Part shown: positions 1 to 10,190 of the stretch, piece by piece
How positions within the stretch are numbered: position 1 is the first letter of the stretch
Layout: each line of letters begins with the position of its first letter
NCBI GenBank assembly: GCA_907165135.1
Contig: OU015569.1
Span: forward strand, 868,001 to 932,000
DNA: 64,000 nt
Reading direction: 5' to 3'
DNA from: Oikopleura dioica
Taxonomy: Eukaryota; Chordata; Appendicularia; Copelata; Oikopleuridae
Position numbers and translations under genes: made by a program
The notes under the pieces: generated by a model
What the model was told of the DNA's origin: nothing
What the model saw: only the letters and a program-made list of their open reading frames with translations
Databases searched by the model: none

Positions 1-259
1 CTTCTGTCTATTGTTCTTGTAAATTTCGCAAAAAAAAAAGAAAATTCACAACACTGCCATCTACTTATTAATAAATGAAGAATTCTCTTCAGAAAATTAC
101 GCCCTCGCTTCTTTCTATTTTTACGTCCTTCAAGAGCTTCAAGAGTAAAAGTGCTTTCTGGTGGAAAAATGGTGAATTTGAAATCAATCCGGAGAAGAAT
201 GAATCGAAAGGACTCGCTTGATATGCCTTTGCTAAGAGTTTTTGAATCAAGACGGCAGA

Positions 260-501
260 TTTGCCTCGGCAACCTGTGTAGAAAGCCTGAGTCAGGGTCT
301 GAAAGATGTAAATTGAAAGCCGCGAAGCGGCTTTTTTAAAAACTAAGCCGCAAAGCGGCTTCGCCAAAAATCAAAAACTGATCGAAACGAGAATTTCGCA
401 AAGCCGCTAGGCGGCTTCGTTTTTAAAAAAGCCGCTTTGCGGCTTTCAATATACATCTTTCAGACCCTGACTAAGGTTTTCTATACTGGTTGCGATGCCA
501 G
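260..501. mobile_element. Palindromic MITE, family A, copy 1
   Basis: This is a 242-bp inverted-repeat element. Its arms contain the family signature CTGAGTCAGGGTCTGAAAGA on the left and its reverse complement on the right. Inside are several AAGCCGC...GCGGCTT hairpins. It is flanked by ACGGCAGA (252-259) and ACTGCAGA (502-509), an 8-bp target duplication with one mismatch, as expected for hAT-type insertion. No coding capacity is seen, so it is non-autonomous. Confidence 0.85.
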
Positions 502-524
502 ACTGCAGAATAAATGAATTTTGA

Positions 525-1423
525 AAGTTTGAAAGAGTTTTGTCAATTTTTCAAAAACTCGAAATTACGAACAAGCCGCTATTGCCGAAAATCGAAGAGG
601 TAGAGAAAGTAGACGGTGATTTCGACGCGTGGTATGAACGCAAGTTCCTCCGAACGCACAGAATTCAGACGTTTCTCGAGTGGCTGGGTAATTAAAGCGC
701 GATTAGCAGAAGAGAAGTAGTGATGCATTTAAGTTCTCGCCGTGGCGGTGTTTTTGCTTACTTTAATTTATTACTACCCGAACGAGTTTCATTTTCACGT
801 GGCGAAGGGATACGCTCATCTAGGCTACGACATCGCGCAGCATCAGATGGGCTTGAAGCACTACCACGGGGTCGGAGTCGCAGAAGACAAGAGGGAAGCA
901 ATGAAATGGTTTAAGGAGAAGGTTATCTCGTGTCACTGGACGAGATTGATTGACTTTGCCGTTTTTGATTGATCACGCGCAATTTCATCCCTTTATTTTA
1001 TTTCATGACCTTCAAAAAAAAGGCCGCAGCAGATCAGGGACATCATGAAGCGGCAATGCACCGAGGAATCGGAAACATTCACGGCTTCACTGACCCGAAA
1101 GACATCACACCAGGTTGCATTAACTTCCCCTCCCCGCAATTTAATTCGGTCTTTAGGAGAGACAGAGCGATACTTGAAACACGCGGCAGACAACGATCAC
1201 CACCAAGCCTGGGTTCGGCAACCTGTGTAGAAAACCTGAGTCAGGGTCTGCCAGATTTTTAAATCGATAAGAATAATGGTTTAGCGAAGCCTCTTTGCGG
1301 CTTCGCTTTTCGTAAAGCATCTTTTAGACCCTGACTCAGGTTTCCTACATAGGTTGCCGAGCTCACCACCAAGCTAAGCAAGCTCTCTACCATTACTGTC
1401 ACAAGCAGAATAAATGTCCATAA
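525..1423 (+). CDS. Membrane protein with Sel1-like repeats (5' end incomplete)
   Basis: The function is unknown; Sel1-like repeats are helical protein-interaction modules, known for example from SEL1L. The exons that keep one frame are 525-687, 734-921, 1023-1113 and 1157 onward, joined by short GT-AG introns with matching phases. The first exon ends in FLEWL and the next continues LAVAVFLLTLIYYYP, which together form one membrane span. A typical Sel1 repeat follows (AHLGYDIAQHQMGLKHYHGV, then EDKREAMKWF), then a second, more degenerate one. The last coding exon is interrupted at 1209-1366 by a MITE with a perfect 8-bp duplication. Without it the frame continues QALYHYCHKQNKCP to the TAA at 1421. 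No ATG lies in the first exon. A start at 75 in an upstream exon is possible but needs a weak acceptor. The gene could also be decaying. Confidence 0.55.
1209..1366. mobile_element. Palindromic MITE, family A, copy 2, inside a coding exon
   Basis: This 158-bp element starts CTGGGTTCGGCAACCTGTG and ends with the complementary arm. It is flanked by perfect 8-bp duplications, CACCAAGC, at 1201-1208 and 1367-1374. It splits the last coding exon of the Sel1-repeat gene. The left arm has a candidate donor, CCT|GTGTAG, and the right arm a candidate acceptor, GACTCAG|GTTTCC. Both are in phase 0. Confidence 0.9.
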
Positions 1424-1494
1424 CAAGAAGGTTTCTCTTTTTTTCATTTTATTCCGATTGTTACTAAGTCAGTATAAGCATCAGCGGTATTGCT

Positions 1495-2827
1495 TTATCC
1501 GAACCAGTTTCGGCCAAAGAGCCCGAAAAAGGGGTTGTAATTGACTTTGGGATGAGAGATCTGCGGATTTGGGCGGTACATAGGCTCAGTTTTTTCCGTG
1601 TAAGTTTTGGAGAGTGTTGCTGGTGGCTTTTGAACGTACTCGGATTTCTCTGATGCTGGATTGTAGATCACAGGGGATTCGAACTATAATAATCAAGTAA
1701 TGGCTGATGATAGAAATAGGAATATTTACCGGGCTTTTGAAAGGAGACAAGTTGATAGGGCTTGGCTCAGAGCTGATTGTCGGATCCTGGCGAACACTTG
1801 GGCCAGCGTTTTGGTTATACAAGTACGAATTCGTTGCTGTGCCTTTATAAATGTTCATCGGTCGGGATCCAGAAGATCCAAACGCGCGGCAGTCTTTTCC
1901 GTGATCGAGGTTTGGCTCGCCGTAATCGGGCAGCGCTCCTAGAAAAAGAAAAGAGCTACGGAAAAAATTTGATGTTGATGAATCTTACCGTTGATGGTGT
2001 CGACGGAAACTGTTCTTCTTGAGCCTGGCCGTGCTTCACCAGATTTGACATCTACGCACCAACAAGTTGTCACACGAGATCTGCCAGATGGATATATTAT
2101 GAGTTACTCAACGATTCTAATATACGATTTCTTTCATTTTTATCCATAACTGTATCTGGGCGTCTCGCACTGGACAGGATAGTAGCTTCCGTTTTCATCG
2201 CATTTTGGTTTGCGCCCGGTTCCGAATTGAATCTCGTACTCGCACGGAGGAAGAGAATGGAGATTCTTTGCTGGCTCAAGAGCATTTGCTTCTTTTGGGT
2301 TGAATCCATGGTCGTCTACAGTGGTTGCCTCAAAGCTGGGCTCGGCAACCTGTGTAGAAAAATTGAGTGAGGTTCTGAAGGGCTTAAATGAAAAGCTGCG
2401 CAGCGGCTTTTTTAACAAACGAAGCCGCTTCGGCTTTTCATTTTAGCTCTTCAGAGCCTGACTCAGGTTTCCTGCACAGGATGCCGAGCCCAGCCTCAAA
2501 GTCGACCAAGGGGGCATCTGTCGGAAGAGCTGCTGAGTTGGAAGTTTCAACTTTGGCAAAGTTGCCAACGGGGAGAACTGGTTGAATCTGCGCCGGGGCA
2601 CAGACTGGCAAGGGCGAGTTTCCAATGATTAGTTGAAGTGAGTTGGGTACGTCACTTCCGTCGGCGTTGACACACTTGCAGTGTCTGTAGACCATGTTGC
2701 CTTGCGATTGGACTGGAGTGCAATGCAATGAGCTCTAGTAGAACAAGATCACATTTCGGAACTAGAATTTTGTTGTACTTACTGAGCTCGCCATAGCAAT
2801 GAATGCTCCTGCCGAAAATAATCTCAT
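1495..2827 (-). CDS. Secreted thyroglobulin type-1 domain protein
   Basis: The first exon encodes a signal peptide (MRLFSAGAFIAMASS) and ends at a GTAAGT donor at 2782. The next exon carries a partial thyroglobulin type-1 module (YRHCKCVNADGSDVPNS). After a MITE insertion comes a fuller module with KPKCDENGSYYPVQC, then an intron, then TCWCVDVKSGEARPG. The QC and CWCV motifs are the family hallmark. The C-terminal part is Pro/Tyr/Asn-rich and ends FFGLFGRNWFG before the TAA at 1495. Thyroglobulin type-1 domains occur in extracellular proteins, often as protease inhibitors or growth-factor-binding modules. The role of this protein is unknown. The MITE at 2336-2493 breaks the frame unless it is spliced out. 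Confidence 0.75.
2336..2493. mobile_element. Palindromic MITE, family A, copy 3, inside a coding exon
   Basis: This 158-bp element has termini CTGGGCTCGG and CCGAGCCCAG and perfect 8-bp duplications CCTCAAAG at 2328-2335 and 2494-2501. It lies within the thyroglobulin-type gene. Deleting the element plus one duplication gives a continuous reading frame (VDFEATTVDD), so the original site was coding. Confidence 0.92.
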
Positions 2828-2996
2828 ATTTTTTCTCTCTCTTTTTTGAATCTTCTCGTCTAAAATGACTGAAAACCAGGGCATCGCTAGAAATTTGCCC
2901 CGGGCTGCCTCTTTCTCATGAAAGATGATTAGGATAACGAGAAAACTCAATACGGTTTTTGACAGGGTATTTTATTGACGACGTCAAGACGCAGAT

Positions 2997-3413
2997 TCAA
3001 ATGAAATGTTCTTTGTCGCAGAGCTTGTTGCCAGAACGCCGGGAGCAGGTGAAAATGATGACTTTCTCGAAGACGGATGCGAGAAATACGAACGCGAGGA
3101 TGACAGCGAGCAGGATCCAGATGGTTTTGTTTTGAAAGCCGAGGCCGGACTCGATCATTGCCGGCTCTGGTGGCGGAACGACGCTTTCCCGATCAGAGGT
3201 CGATAACGTCAGTCCATGATGGAAGTGGCCGCCGAATGCGTCGCAGCACTTTCTCGCCAAGAACTGTTGGCATTCAGCTGCCAGTCGCTGGTTGTTGTTC
3301 TTAAGGTTGTTGAGCTGCAAGGCGTGAGAGCACAAGTCGCAAGTGTCTTCTTTGCAAACGAGCTTGGCGGACGAGACGGCGAAAAAAGAAGCAAAAAACT
3401 TGAGAGCTTTCAT
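2997..3413 (-). CDS. Small cysteine-containing type I membrane protein
   Basis: I do not recognise this protein. From the chosen start (MKALKFFASFFAVSSA) it has a signal peptide. A short ectodomain follows with cysteines in CKEDTCDLC...C...KCC spacing, faintly reminiscent of a half saposin-like domain. After a proline-rich stalk there is one membrane span (TIWILLAVILAFVFLASVF) and a short basic cytoplasmic tail. An in-frame ATG exists 60 nt upstream, at 3473; the downstream one was preferred because it puts the hydrophobic signal at the N-terminus. The gene reads through as a single exon with no intron needed. It lies 170 bp upstream of the thyroglobulin-type gene on the same strand. Confidence 0.6.
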   Translation of the reverse strand: MKALKFFASFFAVSSAKLVCKEDTCDLCSHALQLNNLKNNNQRLAAECQQFLARKCCDAFGGHFHHGLTLSTSDRESVVPPPEPAMIESGLGFQNKTIWILLAVILAFVFLASVFEKVIIFTCSRRSGNKLCDKEHFI

Positions 3414-3479
3414 GGTTGAGAAAGTCGAATACTTTCTGAAGAACTTGGCTTCGATACTGCTGGCAACGCTCATTTATCG

Positions 3480-4312
3480 ATATTTATAACGGAGAAGTTG
3501 GTGGCGCTAATGAAAAAGTTACTTCTTTCGTAAGATTCTATTCGTGAGATCCTCGACTCCTAGCCAGATATTCTTGACCGGATGATGAAAAAAGCTGCTG
3601 AATACATCTGTTTCAAATGCTCTTGCTCTCTTTTCCTTTTATAGATGACACCCTTAACAAGATTGCTTTTCTAGGACGTCACGACTTTCATTTATTGCTA
3701 TTTCTTTCAATCAGAATACTGAAAAATAAAGAATAAAAAGCGCAGATAAGTTCACTCCAAAAACTTGAGCAGATGATGTTCCGGTGAATGTTGAGTTTAA
3801 GAGTTCCAGGCTTGCCTCCAAAGTCTAGAATTATTTACAAAATTTCATGTCAAAATAGACGTTTTTGATGGATCCGTACCGCAATTTGTTGTTCAAGACG
3901 TTCAATCACCAACTTTTACAGAAATAATAACGCCATTAGTAACTCACATGAGCGTGGAACTTCTAATTGATCGAGTTGGACTCTGAGGGAAAGGCACAGA
4001 ATTATTCCTGTTCCTGAGTGGAGTCTAGTCCTTGTCGCGCCTCTGTCGTAACATTCGCAAGATTCTCCTCGACTTGAGACAGCCTTGGTGGAAAGTTGCT
4101 AACTGGTCCTATTTTCCTCACACAGGTAAACGCATTCACCTCGTCGAGCGTCCGTGGCCGCCAGCACCCTTGTCACTTTTCAAAAAAGATGAAGTATGAG
4201 TTACGAACCTGGAAGGATGTTGAACTCCAAATAGATCGGTTCCGACTGTCCAGTTATATAAATATTCGAAGCGCAATACTAAATAATATGTCAGAAATCT
4301 TTCAAAGCTATT
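3480..4312. other. Intergenic, no gene seen
   Basis: No open frame with family similarity or convincing splice structure was found on either strand. The stretch ends at a family A MITE. Confidence 0.6.
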
Positions 4313-4495
4313 CTGGGCTCAAAAACCTGTGCGAAAAACCTGAGTCAGGATTTTGAAAGATGTTAAATGAAAAGCCGCGCAGCGGCTTTTTTAAGATCGA
4401 AGCCGCAAAGCGGCTTTTCCAGAATTGAAAGTATAGCTTGAATTAGCTCTTTCCAAACCCTGACTCAGGTTTTCTACACAGGTTGCCGAGCCATG
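4313..4495. mobile_element. Palindromic MITE, family A, copy 4
   Basis: A 183-bp element starting CTGGGCTCAA and ending CCGAGCCATG, with paired GCCGC/GCGGC hairpins inside. The flanks AAGCTATT and AAGCCATC match at six of eight positions, consistent with an aged 8-bp duplication. Confidence 0.85.
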
Positions 4496-4499
4496 AAGC

Positions 4500-5640
4500 C
4501 ATCTTACTTGGGTATAGGTAGGACGAGCATTTGTCAGCTCGTCATAGTGGATCCCGTCGCCAAGTTCCGCTGTCAAGTTTCCAGGCGAATCGATTAATCT
4601 GAGAAACGTGCCTCCGATAGCCCTATGAGTTTATAGATCAAAATATCGATCCGTAAGTTATTCTCGAAGAATTCTACCTAAAGAAGCGGTTTTCTTCAAG
4701 ATTCGATGGAAGCGGGAGCGACGCGTTTATAGCTCGACATCGTTCTCGAGCCTGACTGTAGGTTACAAATTCGGTGGCTAAATTCTGTCTCTCTCTGGAA
4801 TAGACTTGCGTCTCTTACCTCTACTGTACTCGTAGACTGTACTCCCGGTTTGAAAGGTTATCCAAATCGGATCGGCAAACTGATTTTGAGAAGCGCAGAG
4901 ACCGAAAATGACAGAAACTTCGATCGGGATTTTCTAATCTCAAGAAAAAATGAATGATTGGCGTTATTGATTGAAAAGCCCATCCTGTAAAATAGAACAT
5001 GCCGGATCCGCGATCGCAAGAGAGAACTTTCTCTTCTGAAATTTCTTAAAAAGATCAACTTGGTCAATCCAAGTCTTTTATGGCGCTTTAGGCGAAGAGT
5101 CGGCGCCCCTGGTACAACATTCCTCGTTTTCAAGTGCTTTCTGTGTTATGAAAACTATTTGGAGAAGAAGAAATAATAATCACCTCTTAGTGCCGACGTG
5201 GTTTCACATCGAGAAACTGTTCACCTACCTCCTACGGTCCTTGTAGTACAGTAAAAAGTCACCAGAAGATGACTGGAAGTTACTATTTTCCTAGGGTTAG
5301 GGTTAGAGTTAGCCCCTAGCGGGTTTAACCAATTTATGGAATTGATATTATTGAGCTGGGTTTTGATTGGCCGTTAGGCCAAATGCAGCAATCTTATTGG
5401 TAATCCAGAAATGCACTTCGTAAAATAGGTTAAATAATAGGTCGATCTACGTAGTGCCCATCAAATATTGTCAAAATTTAACCTCGTCTACGAGTTCGTC
5501 GATGGCTTCAAGTATCTGGAATTTGCTAAGCAATCCTATTACGCGATCAAATTCTAATATTGCATGGTTTTATAGACAAGGATCAAACAGAGGTTAAATC
5601 GAGTGCAATATAAGCCACGAGGCAAATCGCACCATTCCAA
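4500..5640. other. Intergenic upstream of superoxide dismutase
   Basis: No gene is seen. Two tandem TTAGGG units occur near 5293-5306, an interstitial telomere-like tract that recurs elsewhere in the window. The likely promoter of the superoxide dismutase gene must lie in the right part, but no clear core element stands out. Confidence 0.5.
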
Positions 5641-5658
5641 GTGAAAAATAGTCAAAAA

Positions 5659-6840
5659 ATGAGACTTGATAAGTTTTTCTCTGGCTACTTCTCCTCCCAA
5701 GAATACACTTGCGACTTTTCGAACGGGCATGGATCGATCAAGGGCGCCGTCAAGCTGATGGGCACAGAGAAAGGAAGTGTCGTTGTAAGCGGCATTCTGG
5801 ATGCAGGAGACAACGCAGAAGGAATGCATGGTTTTCATGTTCATGCGGAGGGCAAAATCAGTCCCGACTGTACTGCAGCTGGAGGACACTTTAAAAGTGA
5901 TCCGAGCCAGATTCACGGATATCCCGAATTCATCTATCCTGATCGGTAACTTGTCGATTATATGAAGCTCACCCTCATTGTATGCTCTATTCAAATTTGC
6001 GTCTTTGTCTAAAGCTCGATTCAGCCACACAGGAGACTTGGGCAACGTCGATAACAACAACGGCAAAATGGAGGTGAACATCGAAGACTCCCGCATCTCG
6101 CTGGACCGAACAAGCGCTGATTTCATTGGCGACAAGGCGATCGTCATTCACGCTTTGCAAGACGATGGCAACCCGACTCGAGATCCATCGTCGACCGGAG
6201 CAGCAGGAGCAAGGATTGGCTGCTGCTTGATCCAGCCAGTTTCCTACCAATGTGACTTCCGAGCCGGCCATGGCATTATCCGGGTAAGAAAAAGTGACGC
6301 TGCAATCAACAACGAAACCGCGATGTTTAGGGCGTCGTCGATATCAAGCAGACCCAAGACGGAGTTAGTTTCACTGGCGATCTTTCCTCCACTGACGATG
6401 GCTTTACAGATGGCGTTCATGGATTCCACGTCCATGCAGTTGGCAACGTCTTTCCGGACTGCGGCGCTGCTGGCGGTCATTTCAAAGGAACCCCTGATCA
6501 GATTCATGGATTTCCGTATTTCAACGCGCCAGACCGGTAATTTATTGAGTATATATCCAAGAAAAGTATGCTTTATTGAAATTTGTTCAAGAAAGAAACA
6601 ATTCCATTTAGCCACACAGGCGACTTGGGCAGCATAACAGTTCAAGGAGGAACGAGCAAAGTCGACATCACAGACAAAATGGTCAGCCTTGAAGTTGGCA
6701 GCGAAAATGACATTACCGACAAAGCTATTGTAATTCACGCCTTGCCCGACGATGGAAATCCAGATCGTGATCCGAGCTCTACTGGAGCTGCTGGAGCTCG
6801 ACTTGGTTGCTGTTTGATTGAGAAATTCCCTGCGAAATAA
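5659..6840 (+). CDS. Tandem two-domain Cu/Zn superoxide dismutase
   Basis: Cu/Zn superoxide dismutase converts superoxide to hydrogen peroxide and oxygen. Two complete domains sit in one chain. Each has the copper ligands HGFHVHA, the bridging/zinc part GGHFK and IHG(Y/F)P, SHTGDLG with the zinc aspartate, the late copper histidine (IVIHAL) and the active-site arginine in GAR(I/L)GCCLI. The disulfide cysteine is in PDC(T/G)AAGGHF. Both domains are split at the same place, PDR|HTGDLG, by a short GT-AG intron; a third, 45-nt intron lies between the domains. The start at 5659 gives MRLDKFFSGYF, without a signal peptide; one could be in an unseen upstream exon. The stop overlaps an AATAAA signal. 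Matching intron positions indicate internal duplication. Confidence 0.9.
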
Positions 6841-7159
6841 ATTAAATTCACTATTCTAACATGTTAATTTCACTGAAAACAATGTTTACAAGATTTTCAA
6901 ACTTGAAGCTCTTTCAACTAGAAGTTTTGCTAGTCGTAAGCATGAAAAATGAAATGACCTCTAATCAACCCTCATCAGGGTGACCTGCCCTGCCATCAAA
7001 ATGTCCCAGGGCAAGAGGAATTGAATAGCGCTAATCAACTACTCCTTCTAAGCGAACTACTGTCAGAGAAAAAATCACATCACATTGTTTTTTTGAGGAA
7101 ATAAAGAATGCCGAAATCCGATCTTCTCCCTGTTCCTTACCCTAAATTTGTTAACTCTT

Positions 7160-9230
7160 ATGGCAAATTTGGACGATGTGAAAATTGCAAATAGTAAATT
7201 TCCGAGAATTATTTTTATAAAGATTAAATTTAGTGCTGTAGATTCAACCGCTGAGATTCAGGGCAGACGACTTTGCCGTGAATGCAAGGATGAGAAACAT
7301 CCTAAATCCTCGGCAAAGTTTCAAGAAACGGACGCTACATTCAAATGTCCAGCAAAAAGTTGTGGAGCTGATAAACTCTCTTACCGGGAATTTTATGTTG
7401 GGTCTTGTTGCGACGCTGCTTTGGATAGAGATGTCAGGGAAGGTGAATTTAATGAGTCTAACCAGAGTTGCAAATTTGCTGAGCTGAGTGAGCTGAGTGA
7501 GCTGAGCGACTGCTGAGCGACTGCAGTGATTTTTGAAAATGATCTGATGTGCTCAGCTCAGCTCAATTATTTTAACACAATTTTAGCTCAGCTCAACCAG
7601 CTCAGCTCAGCTCAATTATTTTCGCTCAGCTCAACTACCTTAAAAAAGGTCTGCTCAGCTCAGCTCCGCTCAATGACCTCTGAAAAAGGCCAGCTCAGCT
7701 CAGCTCAGTTACCCCCGAAATAGACGAGCTCAGCTCAGAAAAATTTTTGCTCAGGTCAGCTCAACTCAGCTCAGCAAAAATCAAGCAAAATTTGCAACTC
7801 TGATTCTAACCTATCATTTTTGATCATTTATCAACTAAGTCTGTTTATTTATGTAAAATTTAAGAAAAAAACGAAGAGTTATTGCTCATGCAAAAGATTT
7901 ATCATCAATCAAAAGCTGACGAAAAAATTTTTCGTGAAAAATGGGAAGAAACTAATTTGTCTATCTACCCGGCGAAAATGACCGTTGAAGATATTGAAGT
8001 GAAACTTTATTTTGCCAAAGAAAAACTAAAAATGAAAGAAGATGACGCTGCAAAAGCATGGGAAAAACACCTTGCTAAAACAAATTGGCGAAAAAAAGTT
8101 CAAAAGCGTATTTTTATCGCTGCGAAATCTTTAGCAAAGGAGGATAACAGTGATTTTGGTAAAAAAAATCCGGCTGCCGGCGGATTTACCTGAGCGGGGG
8201 TTTGACATGGCGTCGGATTTACCTAAACGGGGGTTTGACCTGACAGGTAAATCCAACGCTCAGGTAAAATCCCCGTTCAGGTAAAAGCGCTGTTTTTCTA
8301 ATGGAAAAATGTAACTCTTCAATTTGACTTTGATTTAATAAATTATTTAGAAAATTAATTATTTTACGATTGTTAGATAATCGATTTTTCTAGCGATGCT
8401 TAGGGGTCTTATGATACAGCTTTAGAAAGCTAAGATGTTGAGCTTTCATTTTAACACAATATCAAGGGGTGTCATGCAAGGCAATTTATGGGACCGGAAG
8501 TTACGAAATGGACATGTCAATCGATTTATAAAAATGCTGCTGACCTGCATCACAGTGGCTGCTTGGGTCGCTAGAAAGTCGAATTTTGCCCCGGAAATGG
8601 GATTTCGTGAACTTAAACGGTATAAATGTTAGGAGTGACCAAACCGTCCGGTTGAAACGAAGATTCTTGCGTTCCCTTTCACTATTCTAGCGCCCCTTGA
8701 CACTAGTATATTGTCACAGGTCAGCAGTATTTTACTAGCATTTTTTCAAGCCAACCGATGACTCAAATGAAGAGTTCTGAACTGTTCTAGTACTCATTTC
8801 GGAACTTCCGGTCCCATGAATCGCCTTTCGGGCACGACCCAGACCCCTTGATACAGTCTTCAAATTATGCGGCAGCCAAAAAATCCACTTATTGTTCAAT
8901 TGATAATTGATGTTATTTTCAGAAGAAGAGCCAGTAGAAAAAAGGTCTAAACAAAATGCTGAACATAATTCTCGCTCATCATCTGATGAAGATAGCGATG
9001 CGGAGGAAAATAGAGCGACTAGCCCAGAAAGACCCTCATTTTATTCGTTCGTGTTGACGCCTCGATGCATGGTCTGCGATTTCGGCTTCGACAACGAGCA
9101 TCAAGAAGCTATCATCACCCCATGCGGCCACAAAGCCTGTTTCAACTGCATCTCCAACCTTTCGGAGAAAAAGTGTCCGAAATGCAAAGCTGATTTCACT
9201 GACGAAAATGTTTACAAGGTTTCCAACTGA
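7160..9230 (+). CDS. RING-finger protein, probable E3 ubiquitin ligase
   Basis: Three exons are proposed, 7160-7442, 7865-8158 and 8923-9230; both junctions are in phase 1 with GT-AG ends. The first exon has a cysteine-rich stretch (LCRECKDEKHPKSS ... KCPAKSCGAD) that I cannot assign. The second is lysine-rich and helical. The third has an acidic Ser/Asp segment and then a C3HC4-type RING: CMVC, ITPCGHKACFNC, CPKC. RING domains recruit ubiquitin-conjugating enzymes. Each intron carries a transposon: a hAT-like element at 7463-7802 and an inverted-repeat element at 8460-8853. An AATAAA follows the stop at about 9255. The RING exon is secure; linkage to the two upstream exons rests on phase and frame only. 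Confidence 0.65.
7463..7802. mobile_element. hAT-like MITE filled with GAGCT/AGCTC repeats
   Basis: The terminal inverted repeats begin CAGAGTTGCAAATTT and end in the complement. The flanking 8-bp duplications are AGTCTAAC (7455-7462) and ATTCTAAC (7803-7810), seven of eight identical. The interior is mostly degenerate AGCTC pentamers, in one orientation on the left and the other on the right, so the element is nearly one long hairpin. It lies in an intron of the RING gene. Confidence 0.8.
8150..8290. repeat. Short direct and inverted repeats around GGATTTACCT
   Basis: GGATTTACCTGAGCGGGGGT occurs, followed about 40 bp later by a near copy with TAAACGGGGGT, then two inverted copies (CAGGTAAATCC and CAGGTAAAATCC). 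The block lies just inside the second intron of the RING gene and could be a small foldback element. Confidence 0.6.
8460..8853. mobile_element. Inverted-repeat element with probable TA target
   Basis: The ends are TATCAAGGGGT and ACCCCTTGATA. Inside them a longer imperfect inverted repeat contains ATGGGACCGGAAGTT in both arms (about 8488 and 8800). The TA at each end could be a mariner-type target duplication. No open frame for a transposase is present. It lies in the second intron of the RING gene. Confidence 0.7.
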
Positions 9231-9359
9231 ACTTTTTTCGGCATTTTCTAAAGAATAAAATGTCAGCTGCAGCTAATTGAAATGAGCAAAATTTTAATTT
9301 CTCGCGAAAACTCAATAGGAACTCTTATTTGTGGCCGTCGATCAAGAGTCTCATTCACT

Positions 9360-10190
9360 TTCAATTGTGTTTTCTCTTCGCTTCCGCTGTTCAGATTTCA
9401 AGAGCTCGTTTTGCATACAATCCAAGCGATTGCTCCTCACTTAGCGGCCAAAGTCTCTCTTTTCCGAGCATTTTGCAATCAACGAGGACTCTGGCGCTAG
9501 AAAAGCCTTGATTGCTTTTTACGCTGACTGAAGAGGATTACACACGAGTCGATAAGTGATGAAATATGCACTGGACAAGTCGCTCATTTTGAAAGTTAGG
9601 AATAATTATTCTAAGCTTGTCACTTAACAAAGCGCTTCTTATTTATTTTTCAAAGAACTTGGAAATGTACAGTTCTCGCGAGTCATTGATTGAATCTGTA
9701 TTGTACTGTATTTGCTAATTCTGCTCGACAAAAATTGAAAAAATGAAACCTGCAAAAAATGAGACGAAAAAAGATGATCAAGGAAGAAAACTTGGCTAGA
9801 ATTTCCAGCCAGTTATCAAAACTTGAGCATCTTTATTCACTAGTATAAGAAATTGGAAATTGATTTTATTCAGGTTACAGCAAGCGAAAACTCCTTTGCA
9901 AGGATCGTGGTTGGAAGCTTGGTGTTTTTACGAGTCATGTTTTCATCCACGACTTTTGGGAGTTTTGCTCTTTCGATTGAGGGCTTTCCTCGTATTTCAA
10001 TCTTTTAGCTCGGGCGTCTGAAGAAAAATTATTAATAAAATATTTATTTAATAAATTAATTGATTAACCAATTAAATAAAACGCGATTTTACCTGAAAGC
10101 AGTGCGGCGCGGACCTTCCAACTTCGAAAAGTGAAGAAGTGAGCGTCAACTGAAAAACAACTCGCTTTGCCGGGCCTCTTCTAGAGACAA
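9360..10190. repeat. Inverted duplication, copy 1
   Basis: This stretch is repeated in opposite orientation at about 22966-23792 with high but imperfect identity. Shared landmarks include TTTTCTCTTCGCTTCCGCTG, ACTGGACAAGTCGCTCATTT and AGGCCCGGCAAAGCGAGTTG (minus-strand reading). On the minus strand both copies keep a short exon-like frame ending in a shared donor and a downstream TPELKD-stop segment. This may mean a duplicated gene fragment, but no family is recognised. Confidence 0.8.

Noticed and set aside
5554-6738. Long minus-strand open frames opposite the superoxide dismutase gene
   Set aside because: They mirror the coding strand, which has clear metal-ligand motifs and splice sites. 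The minus frames have no family features.
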